Shown here: piece by piece, positions 27,403-36,052 of the stretch
Numbering within the stretch: the stretch's first letter is position 1
Layout of the letters: every line of letters starts with the position of its first letter
Source: CBDHGY01 sp965263325
GTDB taxonomy: Bacteria; Pseudomonadota; Alphaproteobacteria; Caulobacterales; Hyphomonadaceae
DNA length: 64,000 nucleotides
Reading direction: 5' to 3'
NCBI GenBank assembly: GCA_965263325.1
Contig: CBDHGY010000002.1
Span: forward strand, 496,001 to 560,000
The notes under the pieces: model-generated
What the model was told of the DNA's origin: nothing
Databases searched by the model: none
The model's input: only the letters and a program-made list of their open reading frames with translations
Program-made: the position numbers and the translations under genes

Positions 27403-27681
27403 ATGGACAGCCGACTTGCAGGCTTCGGCCTATCTCTCCTTGTACTTTACTTTGCTTATCACGCATTTGCGGGTGAAAGCGGACTTGGCAGGTGGAGTGA
27501 TATGCAGGTCGAAATTTCAGAAAAAGAAAAGATTTTAGATGATCTTGAGGCTGAAATTCTGCATCTTAAACGCGACATTGCACGCTTGACCCCAGGCTCT
27601 ATCGATCCAGACTTTATTGAAGAACTTGCGCGAGAGAAGCTCGCTTTCGTTTATCCTGGCGAGTTCATTCTTGTTGATTAG
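27403..27681 (+). CDS. ftsB: FtsB/DivIC-family septum formation initiator
   Basis: Bitopic cell-division protein that bridges FtsL and FtsQ at the septum. It has a short cytoplasmic N-terminus, a transmembrane helix (about residues 6-23) and a coiled coil (EISEKEKILDDLEAEILHLK), then the conserved end EELAREKLAFVYPGEFIL. The 92-residue length is normal. Location between eno and pdhA is the standard alphaproteobacterial one, apart from the TIR gene in front. Confidence 0.9.
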   Translation: MDSRLAGFGLSLLVLYFAYHAFAGESGLGRWSDMQVEISEKEKILDDLEAEILHLKRDIARLTPGSIDPDFIEELAREKLAFVYPGEFILVD

Positions 27682-27684
27682 ACC

Positions 27685-27708
27685 CATCTATGCATTCACG
27701 CATAGGTG
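27685..27708 (+). repeat. Inverted repeat between ftsB and pdhA
   Basis: CATCTATGC pairs with GCATAGGTG across a six-base loop (ATTCAC), giving a nine-pair stem with one G-U. It lies four bases after the ftsB stop and 62 bases before pdhA. There is no T-run after it, so it could be a protein-binding dyad controlling pdhA, an RNA stabiliser or a weak terminator. Confidence 0.5.
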
Positions 27709-27770
27709 ATCTCACTAGACCTTAGGACACGCTCGCGGCAATAAACAATAAAAACAGGGTCGAAACGCAA

Positions 27771-28763
27771 ATGACAACGAAGGCTAAATCGGGTGCCCGG
27801 ATCCCCAAAAAGGACTCACTAAAGTTCTATAGAGATATGCTTCTAATCCGCAGATTTGAGGAGCGTGCGGGCCAGCTATACGGAATGGGTAAGATCGCTG
27901 GATTTTGCCACTTATACATTGGGCAAGAAGCCGTGGTCACGGGGATGCAGGCTGCGATTAAAGAAGGCGATCAGGTGATTACCGGATACCGGGATCATGG
28001 ACACATGCTGGCCTGCGGTATGGACCCTGACGGCGTGATGGCTGAGCTGACCGGGCGAGCGGGTGGTTACTCGAGGGGTAAAGGCGGATCTATGCACATG
28101 TTTAGCCGGGAGAAAAATTTCTTTGGTGGACACGGAATTGTGGGGGCGCAGGTGCCAATAGGCACCGGTCTCGCGTTCTCAAATAAGTATCTCGGCAAAG
28201 ATAATGTCTGCCTCGCTTATTTCGGTGACGGGGCCACCAATCAAGGTCAAGTTTATGAGGCCTTTAATATGGCCTCACTTTGGGATTTGCCGGTCGTGTA
28301 TGTAATTGAAAACAATCAATACGCTATGGGTACCAGCGTCGAACGCCATGCTTCCGAAACCGAACTTTTCAAGCGCGGAATCAGCTTTGAAATTGACGGC
28401 GAGGAAGTCGATGGCATGGATGTCTTTGCGGTCAAAAAAGCAGGTGAAAAAGCGGTCAAACATGCACGGTCTGGAAAGGGTCCGTACATTTTGGAAATGA
28501 AAACGTACCGCTATCGCGGTCATTCGATGTCCGATCCCGCAAAGTACCGCAAGCGTGAAGAAGTAGATGATATCCGCTCGCATAAGGATCCAATCGATGG
28601 GCTTAAAGAACAAATCCTAGCTGCGGGTCATGCAAGCGAGGAAGAGCTAAAGCAGATTGATAAAGACATAAAGGCCATCGTCAAAAAGTCGGCAGATTTC
28701 TCAATAGAAAGCCCAGAACCGGATCCTGCTGAATTGTGGACCGATGTGTTGGTGGAGGTTTAG
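27771..28763 (+). CDS. pdhA: Pyruvate dehydrogenase E1 component, alpha subunit
   Basis: Thiamine-dependent decarboxylase subunit of the pyruvate dehydrogenase complex. The ThDP motif starts GDG at residues 152-154 and ends NN at 181-182. Phosphorylation-loop-type sequence YRYRGHSMSDP is present. Length is 330 residues. It opens the pdh operon: pdhA, MAPEG gene, pdhB, pdhC, lpd. An 89-base gap with an inverted repeat precedes it and probably holds the promoter. Confidence 0.97.
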   Translation: MTTKAKSGARIPKKDSLKFYRDMLLIRRFEERAGQLYGMGKIAGFCHLYIGQEAVVTGMQAAIKEGDQVITGYRDHGHMLACGMDPDGVMAELTGRAGGYSRGKGGSMHMFSREKNFFGGHGIVGAQVPIGTGLAFSNKYLGKDNVCLAYFGDGATNQGQVYEAFNMASLWDLPVVYVIENNQYAMGTSVERHASETELFKRGISFEIDGEEVDGMDVFAVKKAGEKAVKHARSGKGPYILEMKTYRYRGHSMSDPAKYRKREEVDDIRSHKDPIDGLKEQILAAGHASEEELKQIDKDIKAIVKKSADFSIESPEPDPAELWTDVLVEV

Positions 28764-28767
28764 TTAA

Positions 28768-29175
28768 ATGCCAATAGAACTGTCTTATCTCACCGCGTCT
28801 GTGGCGCTCTTCTTTGTCTACTTACTGGCTGAAGTGATCGCCGGAAATCTGCAATACAGCATGAAAGACCTGCTTGGAGCGCGCGATAATCTCGCCGAAT
28901 ACAATTCTGCTGTTGGTCGCTCTAAGCGGGCGACGTCAAATATGGTCGAGGCAATGATCATGTTTACGCCTCTCGTATTGGTCGCGCATGCTACAGACAG
29001 CTTAAATAACATGACCGCGCTGGGAGCTGCGGTCTTTTTTTGGGCGCGCCTCGCCTACGCACCGTGCTATTGGTTTGGGATACCGGTGCTGCGTACGCTA
29101 GCTTGGTTTGCAGGAGTTGCCGGCATCGTGATGATCTTCTTGCAGATCCTGCCATTCACTGGAGCCTCAACCTAG
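28768..29175 (+). CDS. MAPEG-family membrane protein
   Basis: A 135-residue integral membrane protein with four hydrophobic helices. The pattern LGARDNLAEYNSAVGRSKRA, EAMIMFTPLVL and FFWARLAYAPCYWFGIPVLR is that of the bacterial MAPEG superfamily (membrane-associated proteins in eicosanoid and glutathione metabolism). Bacterial members are poorly characterised and no substrate can be read from the sequence. It fits between pdhA (four bases upstream) and pdhB (its stop abuts the pdhB ATG), so it is translated with the pdh complex. That location splits a gene pair that is normally adjacent. Confidence 0.85.
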   Translation: MPIELSYLTASVALFFVYLLAEVIAGNLQYSMKDLLGARDNLAEYNSAVGRSKRATSNMVEAMIMFTPLVLVAHATDSLNNMTALGAAVFFWARLAYAPCYWFGIPVLRTLAWFAGVAGIVMIFLQILPFTGAST

Positions 29176-30555
29176 ATGTCAGTTGATATTCTTATGCCTG
29201 CGCTGTCGCCGACGATGGAAGAAGGCACACTCGCAAAATGGTTGAAGTCTGAAGGCGATCAAGTTTCTTCAGGAGATATCATCGCCGAGATCGAAACCGA
29301 TAAAGCCACAATGGAAGTTGAAGCCGTTGACGAAGGGGTATTGGCCAAAATCCTCATTCCAGAGGGGACTGAAGGAGTTAAGGTCAATGCAGTGATCGCG
29401 GTCCTCGCCGAGGACGGTGAAAGTGTTCAGGATGTAAAACCAAGTTCAAATGGGTCAGCTAGTGCGTTAACAACGGCAGCAGCGCCTGCGCCTCTCGACA
29501 ATACGCCTCCATCGCCGATTGGTCATAACTCGGCAACGCTGCAGGACCCCGAACTACCAGAAGGAACGACATATACAGAAACATCCCTGCGTGACGCCCT
29601 GCGTGATGCGATGGCTGAAGAAATGCGCCGGGATGACACTGTATTCCTGATGGGTGAAGAGGTGGCGCAGTATCAGGGCGCATACAAAGTTTCGCGAGAC
29701 CTATTGCAGGAATTCGGTGAACGCCGCGTCGTCGACACGCCCATCACGGAACATGGATTTGCTGGTCTGGGCGTTGGTGCTGCTTTCGGTGGTCTGAGAC
29801 CGATCGTTGAATTCATGACTTTCAACTTCGCTATGCAGGCGATTGACCACATCATAAATTCTGCTGCCAAGACGCTTTACATGTCCGGCGGTCAGATGGG
29901 GTGTCCGATTGTCTTTCGTGGACCAAATGCAGCAGCGGCACGCGTCGGTGCTCAGCATAGTCAAGATTTCGCTGCATGGTATGGGCATGTGCCGGGTTTG
30001 AAAGTAGTTGCGCCTTATGATGCTGCGTCAGCAAAAGCGTTGCTCAAAGCGTCTATCAGAGATCCGAACCCAGTGGTTTTTCTAGAACATGAGCTACTTT
30101 ATGGCGAAATGTTCGATGTGCCCGATGTAGAGGATTATATTTTGCCGATTGGCAAAGCCGCTGTCGTTCGCGAAGGCAGCGATGTCACGCTTGTCGGCTA
30201 TTCTCGTATGGTTGGGTTCGCACTCGATGCGGCGAATAAACTTGCCGAGCAAGGTATCGACGCGGAAGTGATTGATCTGCGATCCATACGTCCGCTGGAT
30301 ACCGCGACCATTGCCCAGTCTGTTATGAAGACCAACCGTATCGTCACATGCGAAGAAGGGTGGCGCTTTATGGGCGTTGGTGCTGAGATCGCTGCCAGCG
30401 TAACGCAGGATGCATTTGACTATTTGGATGCCCCCCCTGCGCGTGTCCATCAAGCTGATGTGCCGTTGCCATATGCTGGCAATTTGGAAGCGATGAGTTT
30501 GCCCAACTCCGACGATATCGTACGCGCGGCGGTGCAAGTCTGTGAGGGGATGTAA
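29176..30555 (+). CDS. pdhB: Pyruvate dehydrogenase E1 component, beta subunit, with N-terminal lipoyl domain
   Basis: A lipoyl domain occupies about residues 1-80 with the lipoylated Lys43 in EIETDKATMEVEA. A flexible Ala/Pro-rich linker (about 95-130) leads to the E1-beta transketolase-like domain (ALRDAMAEEMRRDDTVFLMG, then VDTPITEHGFAGLGVGAAFG, and the C-terminal part). E1-beta with its own lipoyl domain is a known alphaproteobacterial arrangement. Total length is 459 residues. pdhC follows after three bases. Confidence 0.97.
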   Translation: MSVDILMPALSPTMEEGTLAKWLKSEGDQVSSGDIIAEIETDKATMEVEAVDEGVLAKILIPEGTEGVKVNAVIAVLAEDGESVQDVKPSSNGSASALTTAAAPAPLDNTPPSPIGHNSATLQDPELPEGTTYTETSLRDALRDAMAEEMRRDDTVFLMGEEVAQYQGAYKVSRDLLQEFGERRVVDTPITEHGFAGLGVGAAFGGLRPIVEFMTFNFAMQAIDHIINSAAKTLYMSGGQMGCPIVFRGPNAAAARVGAQHSQDFAAWYGHVPGLKVVAPYDAASAKALLKASIRDPNPVVFLEHELLYGEMFDVPDVEDYILPIGKAAVVREGSDVTLVGYSRMVGFALDAANKLAEQGIDAEVIDLRSIRPLDTATIAQSVMKTNRIVTCEEGWRFMGVGAEIAASVTQDAFDYLDAPPARVHQADVPLPYAGNLEAMSLPNSDDIVRAAVQVCEGM

Positions 30556-30558
30556 GTC

Positions 30559-31860
30559 ATGGCGATTAACATTACTATGCCTGCTCTTTCACCGACAATG
30601 GAAGAAGGGACGCTCTCCAAATGGCTTGTGAAACCTGGCGATACCGTTGAGTCCGGTGACATCATCGCAGAAATCGAAACCGACAAAGCCACGATGGAAG
30701 TCGAGGCAGTAGATGAGGGCACGGTAGCACAAATCTTGGTAAATGCCGGAACAGAGGGCGTGAAGGTAAATGCGATCATCGCAGTGCTTGCCGAAGAAGG
30801 TGAGGACGCAAGTGAGATAGATGTTAAAGTAGACATAGCGCCCCCTCCCAAGACCGCTGAGGCCTCGGAACCTCATACATCAAATGCGGGGCGCCCTACC
30901 GCGCCTGCAACACCGCTCGCCTCAACCCCGATGCCGAACGCTGGGAAAGGCGGTGCACGCATAAAGGCAAGCCCACTAGCGCGCCGAATTGCGGCAATGA
31001 AAGGGATCAATCTTGCTGGTTTGAAGGGTAGCGGTCCACATGGCCGCATCGTCAAAAAAGATGTCGAGAATGCGCAGCCCGGGTCAACATCTCCGGCGAC
31101 AAAAGGCACGGCAGCAGTCCCTGGTGGTTTGATTTTGCCGCAGGTTCTCGATGACCGGGTCTATGCGCCTGATAGCTACAATCTCGTTCCACTTGATGGT
31201 GTGCGAAAAACGGTCGCGCGCCGTCTGACCGAGAGCTTTATGCAAGTTCCGCATTTCCCATTGAGCATTGATATTCAACTTGATGCGCTGCTCACAGCAC
31301 GCAAAGCAATTAACGCGGCCGCCCAAGAAGGCGTGAAGGTATCTGTAAACGATATGCTCATAAAAGCTTGCGCGATGGCCTTGATAGATGAGCCTGATTG
31401 CAATGCAAGCTACACGGATAATGGAATTGCTTACCACAAAGCCGCTCATGTGTCCGTGGCAGTGGCAATTGACGGCGGCCTCATTACGCCAGTTATTCGC
31501 GACGCTCAGGAGAAAGGGCTCGCCGAAATCTCCGAAGAAATGAAAGATCTCGCGAGCCGTGCTCGCGAGCGAAAACTAAAGCCGCACGAATATATGGGCG
31601 GTACGTTCAGCATTTCGAATTTGGGGATGTTCGGCATCAAGAATTTCGGGTCGATCATCAATCCACCAGAAGGCATGATTATGTCTGTCGGCGCCGGAGC
31701 GAAACAGCCAGTAGTAAAGGATGGTGATACGCTTGGCGTTGCAACCGTTATGAGTGTGACGCTCATCTGCGATCACCGCGTTATTGGCGGCGCTGAAGGA
31801 GCTAAATGGCTTTCGGCATTTAAGCGCTATGTCGAAACACCTGAAGCGATGCTGCTTTAA
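30559..31860 (+). CDS. pdhC: Dihydrolipoamide acetyltransferase (E2) of pyruvate dehydrogenase
   Basis: Core of the complex; moves the acetyl group from lipoamide to CoA. One lipoyl domain (Lys43) is followed by the peripheral subunit-binding domain (ASPLARRIAAMKGINLAGLK, about residues 137-171) and the catalytic domain from about residue 205. The usual active-site motif HxxxDG reads HRVIGG here: His406 is present but the conserved Asp is Gly410. The surrounding fold motifs (TFSISNLGMFGIKNF, INPPEGMIMSVGAG) are normal and the frame is intact. Length is 433 residues. lpd follows 15 bases later. Confidence 0.95.
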   Translation: MAINITMPALSPTMEEGTLSKWLVKPGDTVESGDIIAEIETDKATMEVEAVDEGTVAQILVNAGTEGVKVNAIIAVLAEEGEDASEIDVKVDIAPPPKTAEASEPHTSNAGRPTAPATPLASTPMPNAGKGGARIKASPLARRIAAMKGINLAGLKGSGPHGRIVKKDVENAQPGSTSPATKGTAAVPGGLILPQVLDDRVYAPDSYNLVPLDGVRKTVARRLTESFMQVPHFPLSIDIQLDALLTARKAINAAAQEGVKVSVNDMLIKACAMALIDEPDCNASYTDNGIAYHKAAHVSVAVAIDGGLITPVIRDAQEKGLAEISEEMKDLASRARERKLKPHEYMGGTFSISNLGMFGIKNFGSIINPPEGMIMSVGAGAKQPVVKDGDTLGVATVMSVTLICDHRVIGGAEGAKWLSAFKRYVETPEAMLL

Positions 31861-31875
31861 GAATAGGAGGCTGGA

Positions 31876-33288
31876 ATGGCTGATTTTGACCTGATCGTTA
31901 TTGGCTCGGGGCCGGGTGGATATGTATCAGCCATTCGGGCGAGCCAACTTGGTATGAAGACGGCAATCGTTGAGCGCGAGTCGCTTGGCGGCATTTGCCT
32001 GAATTGGGGATGCATTCCAACCAAGGCATTATTGCGGTCTGCTGAAGTCTTACATCTTGCAAAGCATGCTAAAGATTTTGGACTCAAGATCGATAAGGTG
32101 GATGTCGATCTGGAGGGCGTAGTGAAGCGTTCACGCGGCGTCGCGGCGCAGCTATCTGGCGGCGTCAAACACCTTATGAAAAAGAACAAGATCGAAGTCG
32201 TCATGGGCACGGCTCGGTTGGAACCTGGAAAGCCTGCCCCCACCGTCATCGTCGCAGGCGACAAAGGTGCAGAAAAAAAGCTCACGGCAAAGCACGTAAT
32301 GCTCGCAACGGGTGCGCGCGCACGAGAAATCCCTCAGGCGGGCTTGAAAGCAGATGGCAAGCTGATCTGGACGTACCGCGAAGCGATGACACCGGATGTC
32401 ATGCCGAAGAAACTGCTTGTAATTGGATCAGGAGCGATCGGGATTGAGTTCGCGAGCTTTTATAATGAGCTCGGTTCTAACGTTACGGTCGTGGAAATGG
32501 TCGATCGAATCTTGCCGGCAGAGGATGAAGAAATCTCTGTCATGGCAGAAAAAGAGTTTGCCAAACAAGGCATCACTATTTTGACGAAGGCGGGTGTTGA
32601 AGGATTAAAGCCCGGAAAAAGCAATGTAAAAGCGACCATAAAAGGCAGTGACGGGAAAGCCGTTGAAGAGACGTTTGATCGGGTCATCCTTGCGGTTGGC
32701 ATTGTTGGCAATGTCGAAAATCTGGGTCTCGAAACGCTCGGCGTGAAAGTGGATCGCACGCATGTCACCGTTGATGGCTTCGGGCGAACAGGTGTGCAGG
32801 GCCTTTATGCAATCGGTGACCTCACGGGGCCGCCATGGCTTGCGCACAAGGCAAGTCATGAGGGCGTTATATGTGTTGAGGGTATTGCTGGAGCAAACAC
32901 GGCGCACCCATTTGATGCTTCAAATGTTCCTGGCTGCACTTACTCACACCCACAGGTCGCCAGCGTTGGTCTCACAGAAGCTGAAGCCAAGAAGACGGGC
33001 AAAAAAATTAAAGTCGGAAAATTCCCGTTTATCGGAAATGGTAAAGCTATCGCCCTTGGCGCGGGAAACGGAATGGTGAAAACCATCTTTGATGAAGCCA
33101 CTGGTGAATTGCTCGGCGCGCATATGATTGGCGCTGAAGTTACCGAACTCATTCAAGGCTATGTCATTGCGCGCGAAGGGGAACTCACAGAGGAAGACCT
33201 TATGCATACGATCTTCCCGCATCCAACGCTGAGCGAAATGATGCATGAGAGCGTGCTTGCCGCGTATGGCAAAGTGCTACACATGTAA
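31876..33288 (+). CDS. lpd: Dihydrolipoyl dehydrogenase (E3)
   Basis: FAD enzyme that reoxidises dihydrolipoamide with NAD+. The FAD motif GSGPGGYVSA is at the N-terminus, the redox disulfide is Cys41-Cys46 (CLNWGC), the NAD motif is GSGAIGIEFASFY, and the C-terminal His-Glu dyad is in HPTLSEMMHES. Length is 470 residues. It ends the lipoamide-enzyme part of the operon. A short stretch with a palindrome and a small membrane-protein gene follow. Confidence 0.97.
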   Translation: MADFDLIVIGSGPGGYVSAIRASQLGMKTAIVERESLGGICLNWGCIPTKALLRSAEVLHLAKHAKDFGLKIDKVDVDLEGVVKRSRGVAAQLSGGVKHLMKKNKIEVVMGTARLEPGKPAPTVIVAGDKGAEKKLTAKHVMLATGARAREIPQAGLKADGKLIWTYREAMTPDVMPKKLLVIGSGAIGIEFASFYNELGSNVTVVEMVDRILPAEDEEISVMAEKEFAKQGITILTKAGVEGLKPGKSNVKATIKGSDGKAVEETFDRVILAVGIVGNVENLGLETLGVKVDRTHVTVDGFGRTGVQGLYAIGDLTGPPWLAHKASHEGVICVEGIAGANTAHPFDASNVPGCTYSHPQVASVGLTEAEAKKTGKKIKVGKFPFIGNGKAIALGAGNGMVKTIFDEATGELLGAHMIGAEVTELIQGYVIAREGELTEEDLMHTIFPHPTLSEMMHESVLAAYGKVLHM

Positions 33289-33293
33289 ATTTG

Positions 33294-33305
33294 GTGAAAT
33301 TTCAC
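33294..33305. promoter_or_regulatory. Perfect 12-base palindrome after lpd
   Basis: GTGAAATTTCAC lies five bases after the lpd stop, in the 77-base gap before the small membrane-protein gene. A perfect dyad this size suggests a regulator-binding site acting on the gene at 33366, but I cannot assign a regulator. Confidence 0.4.
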
Positions 33306-33365
33306 TGAATCGCGAAAAGTGATTGCAATATTGATGTGCGAACCTCTGACAATCGGAGGAACACC

Positions 33366-33578
33366 ATGTCTGTCGCAGGCGAAATTATCGACGACCTAAA
33401 ATTTGACCGCAGTGAGAAGATTCAAGCGGTCACAGGGATGATGGGTGTCGTTGCGGTCAGTATTTTTATCGTTATTGGTTTTTTGGGTGACGCACAAAAA
33501 TCGAGTGCAGTACATGCTAGCGCTGGTGACATTGCCCATGAGAAATCTTCGACTCTGTTTGTGGGCGGTATTCATTAA
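33366..33578 (+). CDS. Small single-pass membrane protein, unknown function
   Basis: A 70-residue open frame with a strong ribosome site (GGAGGA at 33356-33361, five bases before the ATG). The N-terminal 20 residues are charged (EIIDDLKFDRSEKIQ). One transmembrane segment follows (about residues 22-42, MMGVVAVSIFIVIGFLG), and the rest is a small polar tail. I do not recognise a family. It follows lpd by 77 bases and precedes an M1 peptidase gene, with a stem-loop after its stop. It could be a lineage-specific small membrane protein expressed with or separately from the pdh operon. Confidence 0.7.
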   Translation: MSVAGEIIDDLKFDRSEKIQAVTGMMGVVAVSIFIVIGFLGDAQKSSAVHASAGDIAHEKSSTLFVGGIH

Positions 33579-33587
33579 GCGCCTCAA

Positions 33588-33606
33588 TTTCTCCCATTAG
33601 GAGAAA
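33588..33606 (+). terminator. Stem-loop after the small membrane-protein gene
   Basis: TTTCTCC pairs exactly with GGAGAAA across a five-base loop (CATTA), nine bases after the stop at 33578. There is no clear T-run behind it, so it may act as a weak terminator, a 3'-end stabiliser or a regulator site for the M1 peptidase gene that starts at 33671. Confidence 0.4.
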
Positions 33607-33670
33607 CCTAACCTGCCACTGTTCAAAACGGATAAATGCGATAGAACTCCTCATAACTTAGGGGTTTTAA

Positions 33671-36052
33671 ATGCGTATACTGCTTATTAGTCTGCTTCTT
33701 GCGGTGATCGTGCCTGCTGCTTACGGGCAGGCGCTTCAACAAACTAAAGGAAATTTCGAAGACAAGTTCCGCCAACTTGACGAAGATTTGCCAACGCCGA
33801 ATGAATCTCGTCTGGCATCTGGTGCTCCAGGTCCGCAGTACTGGCAGCAGAAAGTCGACTACAATATTCGTATTCGATTGAACGAACAGGCGCGCCGGTT
33901 GATCGGTTCACAAACCATCGCCTATACGAATAACTCTCCGCATACGCTTAACTATCTCTGGCTGCAGCTGGATCAAAATCGGTTTCGGACTGACAGTATG
34001 GACAATCGCTCGCGCGCTGTCAGCGATACCTCAAGAATCTCTTACTCAGCTGTACGCCGCGAACAGGCTTTGAAAGACCTGAAAGGCGGATACGACATCC
34101 GCAATGTAAAAGACGCGCTCGGGCAAGCACTCAATTATACGATTACCGACACCAATATGCGAGTTGATCTGCCGACACCACTCGAACCTGGCAGCAAGTT
34201 TGTGTTCACCATGAACTTTGCCTTCAATATGTACGATACCCGCGCGATAGGCGGCAGAGCGGGATATGAGTGCTTTGATAAAGAAGAGGAAGACGGAAAC
34301 TGCATCTTCTTGGCGGCGCAATGGTTCCCGAGGCTTCATTCCTACACCGATTATGAGGGCTGGAACAATAAGCAGTTTCTGGGCCGCGGAGAGTTCACGT
34401 TGGAATTCGGTGATTACACTGTCTCGATCACTGTTCCCGACGATCATATAGTTTCATCTACGGGTGTGCTCACCAACGAAGAAGACGTGCTCACCACTGC
34501 GCAGCAAGAACGCCTTGGCGAGGCCCGCGAGAGCGATGAGCCCATTTTCGTCGTAACCCCTGAAGAAGCCAAGCGCGCAGAGTCTGGAAGTTCTAATGCG
34601 ACCAAGACCTGGATTTTTGAAGCGCAGAATGTTCGCGATTTTGCTTGGGCAAGCTCTCGAAAATTCATTTGGGATGCCATGAATGTCACCCAGGAGGACT
34701 CAGGCGGAGAAGATGTGCTCGCGATGTCATTTTATCCAAATGAGGGCGAGCCACTCTGGTCAGCTTATTCGACGAAGTCCGTCGCACATACAATAAAAGT
34801 CTATTCGCGTTATTCCTTCGCCTATCCCTATCCAACCGCGCAATCGGTAAACGGTCCTGTCTACGGGATGGAATACCCAATGATAACGTTCAATGGCCCG
34901 CGCCCTGTAAAAGACGATGATGGCAATCTAACCTATTCGCGCAGAACCAAGTATGGCCTGATCTCCGTGATCATCCACGAAATTGGGCACATATATTTCC
35001 CAATGATTGTTAATTCGGACGAACGCCAGTGGACTTGGATGGATGAAGGCCTGAACACATTCCTCCAATTTGTGGCTGAGGCAGAGTGGGAAGAGAAATA
35101 TCCATCTCGTCGCGGGGAGCCTGCGAAAATGGTGCCGTATATGATCTCTACCAATCAGGTGCCGATTATGACGCAATCAGATTCGGTGCTCCAGTTCGGA
35201 GCGAACGCGTACGGCAAGCCAGCAACCGCTCTTGTGATCCTTCGTGAGACCATTCTTGGGCGTGAGGCATTTGACGTCGCGTTCCGGGAATATGCCCAGC
35301 GCTGGAAGTTTAAACGGCCAACACCTTCGGATTTCTTCCGTACAATGGAAGAGTCAAGCGGGGTAGATCTTGATTGGTTTTGGCGTGGTTGGTTTTATTC
35401 CACCGATCATGTCGATATCTCTATCGACAATGTCGTACACGGCACTATCGACACCAAAGACCCAAGAATCGAGCAGGAGCGCCTGCGAGAGGAAAAAGCC
35501 AATGAGCCGATATACTTAACAGACGTCAGAAACAAAGATTTTCCGAAAGCGGTAGAGGAAGATCCGTCGCTACTCGACTTCTATAATAAAAATGACGAGT
35601 TCGCATACGGCGAAAAACAAATCAAAGAGTATGAGGAGAAAGTCGAAGGCCTAGAGAGCTGGGAAAGCGACGTCCTGCAATCAGAGCAGAATTTCTACTA
35701 TCTCACATTCTCTAACCGGGGCGGTCTTGTGATGCCAATTATCATTCGTGTCACGTATGAAGACGGTGAAACGGAAATCATGCGTTACCCAGCAGAAATT
35801 TGGCGCAGGGCTCCCAAGACTGTCACAAAATTGGTCGTGACCGATAAAGTCATTAACATGGTCGAGGTAGATCCTTTCAGAGAGACGGCTGATGCCGAAA
35901 GAGAGAACAATTACTACCCTCCACGGATCGTCCCATCGCGTTTGGAAGTATTTAAGAGAGATACAACAAAGAACTTGATGGAGCGTCTCGGCTTTGTTGT
36001 GACCCCTGATAGTTTAGAAGCTTCGCCGGCACCTGAGAATGAAGCCGATTAA
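33671..36052 (+). CDS. M1-family metallopeptidase, secreted
   Basis: Zinc aminopeptidase-like protein of 793 residues with a signal peptide (MRILLISLLLAVIVPAAYG). The zinc motif HEIGH is at residues 436-440 and the third ligand is Glu459 (WMDEGLNTFLQ), the exact HExxH-X18-E spacing of family M1. The exopeptidase GAMEN motif appears as GMEYP shortly upstream. The C-terminal 200 residues are charged and not assigned. It overlaps the next gene by 14 bases. M1 enzymes of this type next to a DUF6702-like protein also occur in other phyla, which suggests the two work together. Substrate is unknown. Confidence 0.88.
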   Translation: MRILLISLLLAVIVPAAYGQALQQTKGNFEDKFRQLDEDLPTPNESRLASGAPGPQYWQQKVDYNIRIRLNEQARRLIGSQTIAYTNNSPHTLNYLWLQLDQNRFRTDSMDNRSRAVSDTSRISYSAVRREQALKDLKGGYDIRNVKDALGQALNYTITDTNMRVDLPTPLEPGSKFVFTMNFAFNMYDTRAIGGRAGYECFDKEEEDGNCIFLAAQWFPRLHSYTDYEGWNNKQFLGRGEFTLEFGDYTVSITVPDDHIVSSTGVLTNEEDVLTTAQQERLGEARESDEPIFVVTPEEAKRAESGSSNATKTWIFEAQNVRDFAWASSRKFIWDAMNVTQEDSGGEDVLAMSFYPNEGEPLWSAYSTKSVAHTIKVYSRYSFAYPYPTAQSVNGPVYGMEYPMITFNGPRPVKDDDGNLTYSRRTKYGLISVIIHEIGHIYFPMIVNSDERQWTWMDEGLNTFLQFVAEAEWEEKYPSRRGEPAKMVPYMISTNQVPIMTQSDSVLQFGANAYGKPATALVILRETILGREAFDVAFREYAQRWKFKRPTPSDFFRTMEESSGVDLDWFWRGWFYSTDHVDISIDNVVHGTIDTKDPRIEQERLREEKANEPIYLTDVRNKDFPKAVEEDPSLLDFYNKNDEFAYGEKQIKEYEEKVEGLESWESDVLQSEQNFYYLTFSNRGGLVMPIIIRVTYEDGETEIMRYPAEIWRRAPKTVTKLVVTDKVINMVEVDPFRETADAERENNYYPPRIVPSRLEVFKRDTTKNLMERLGFVVTPDSLEASPAPENEAD

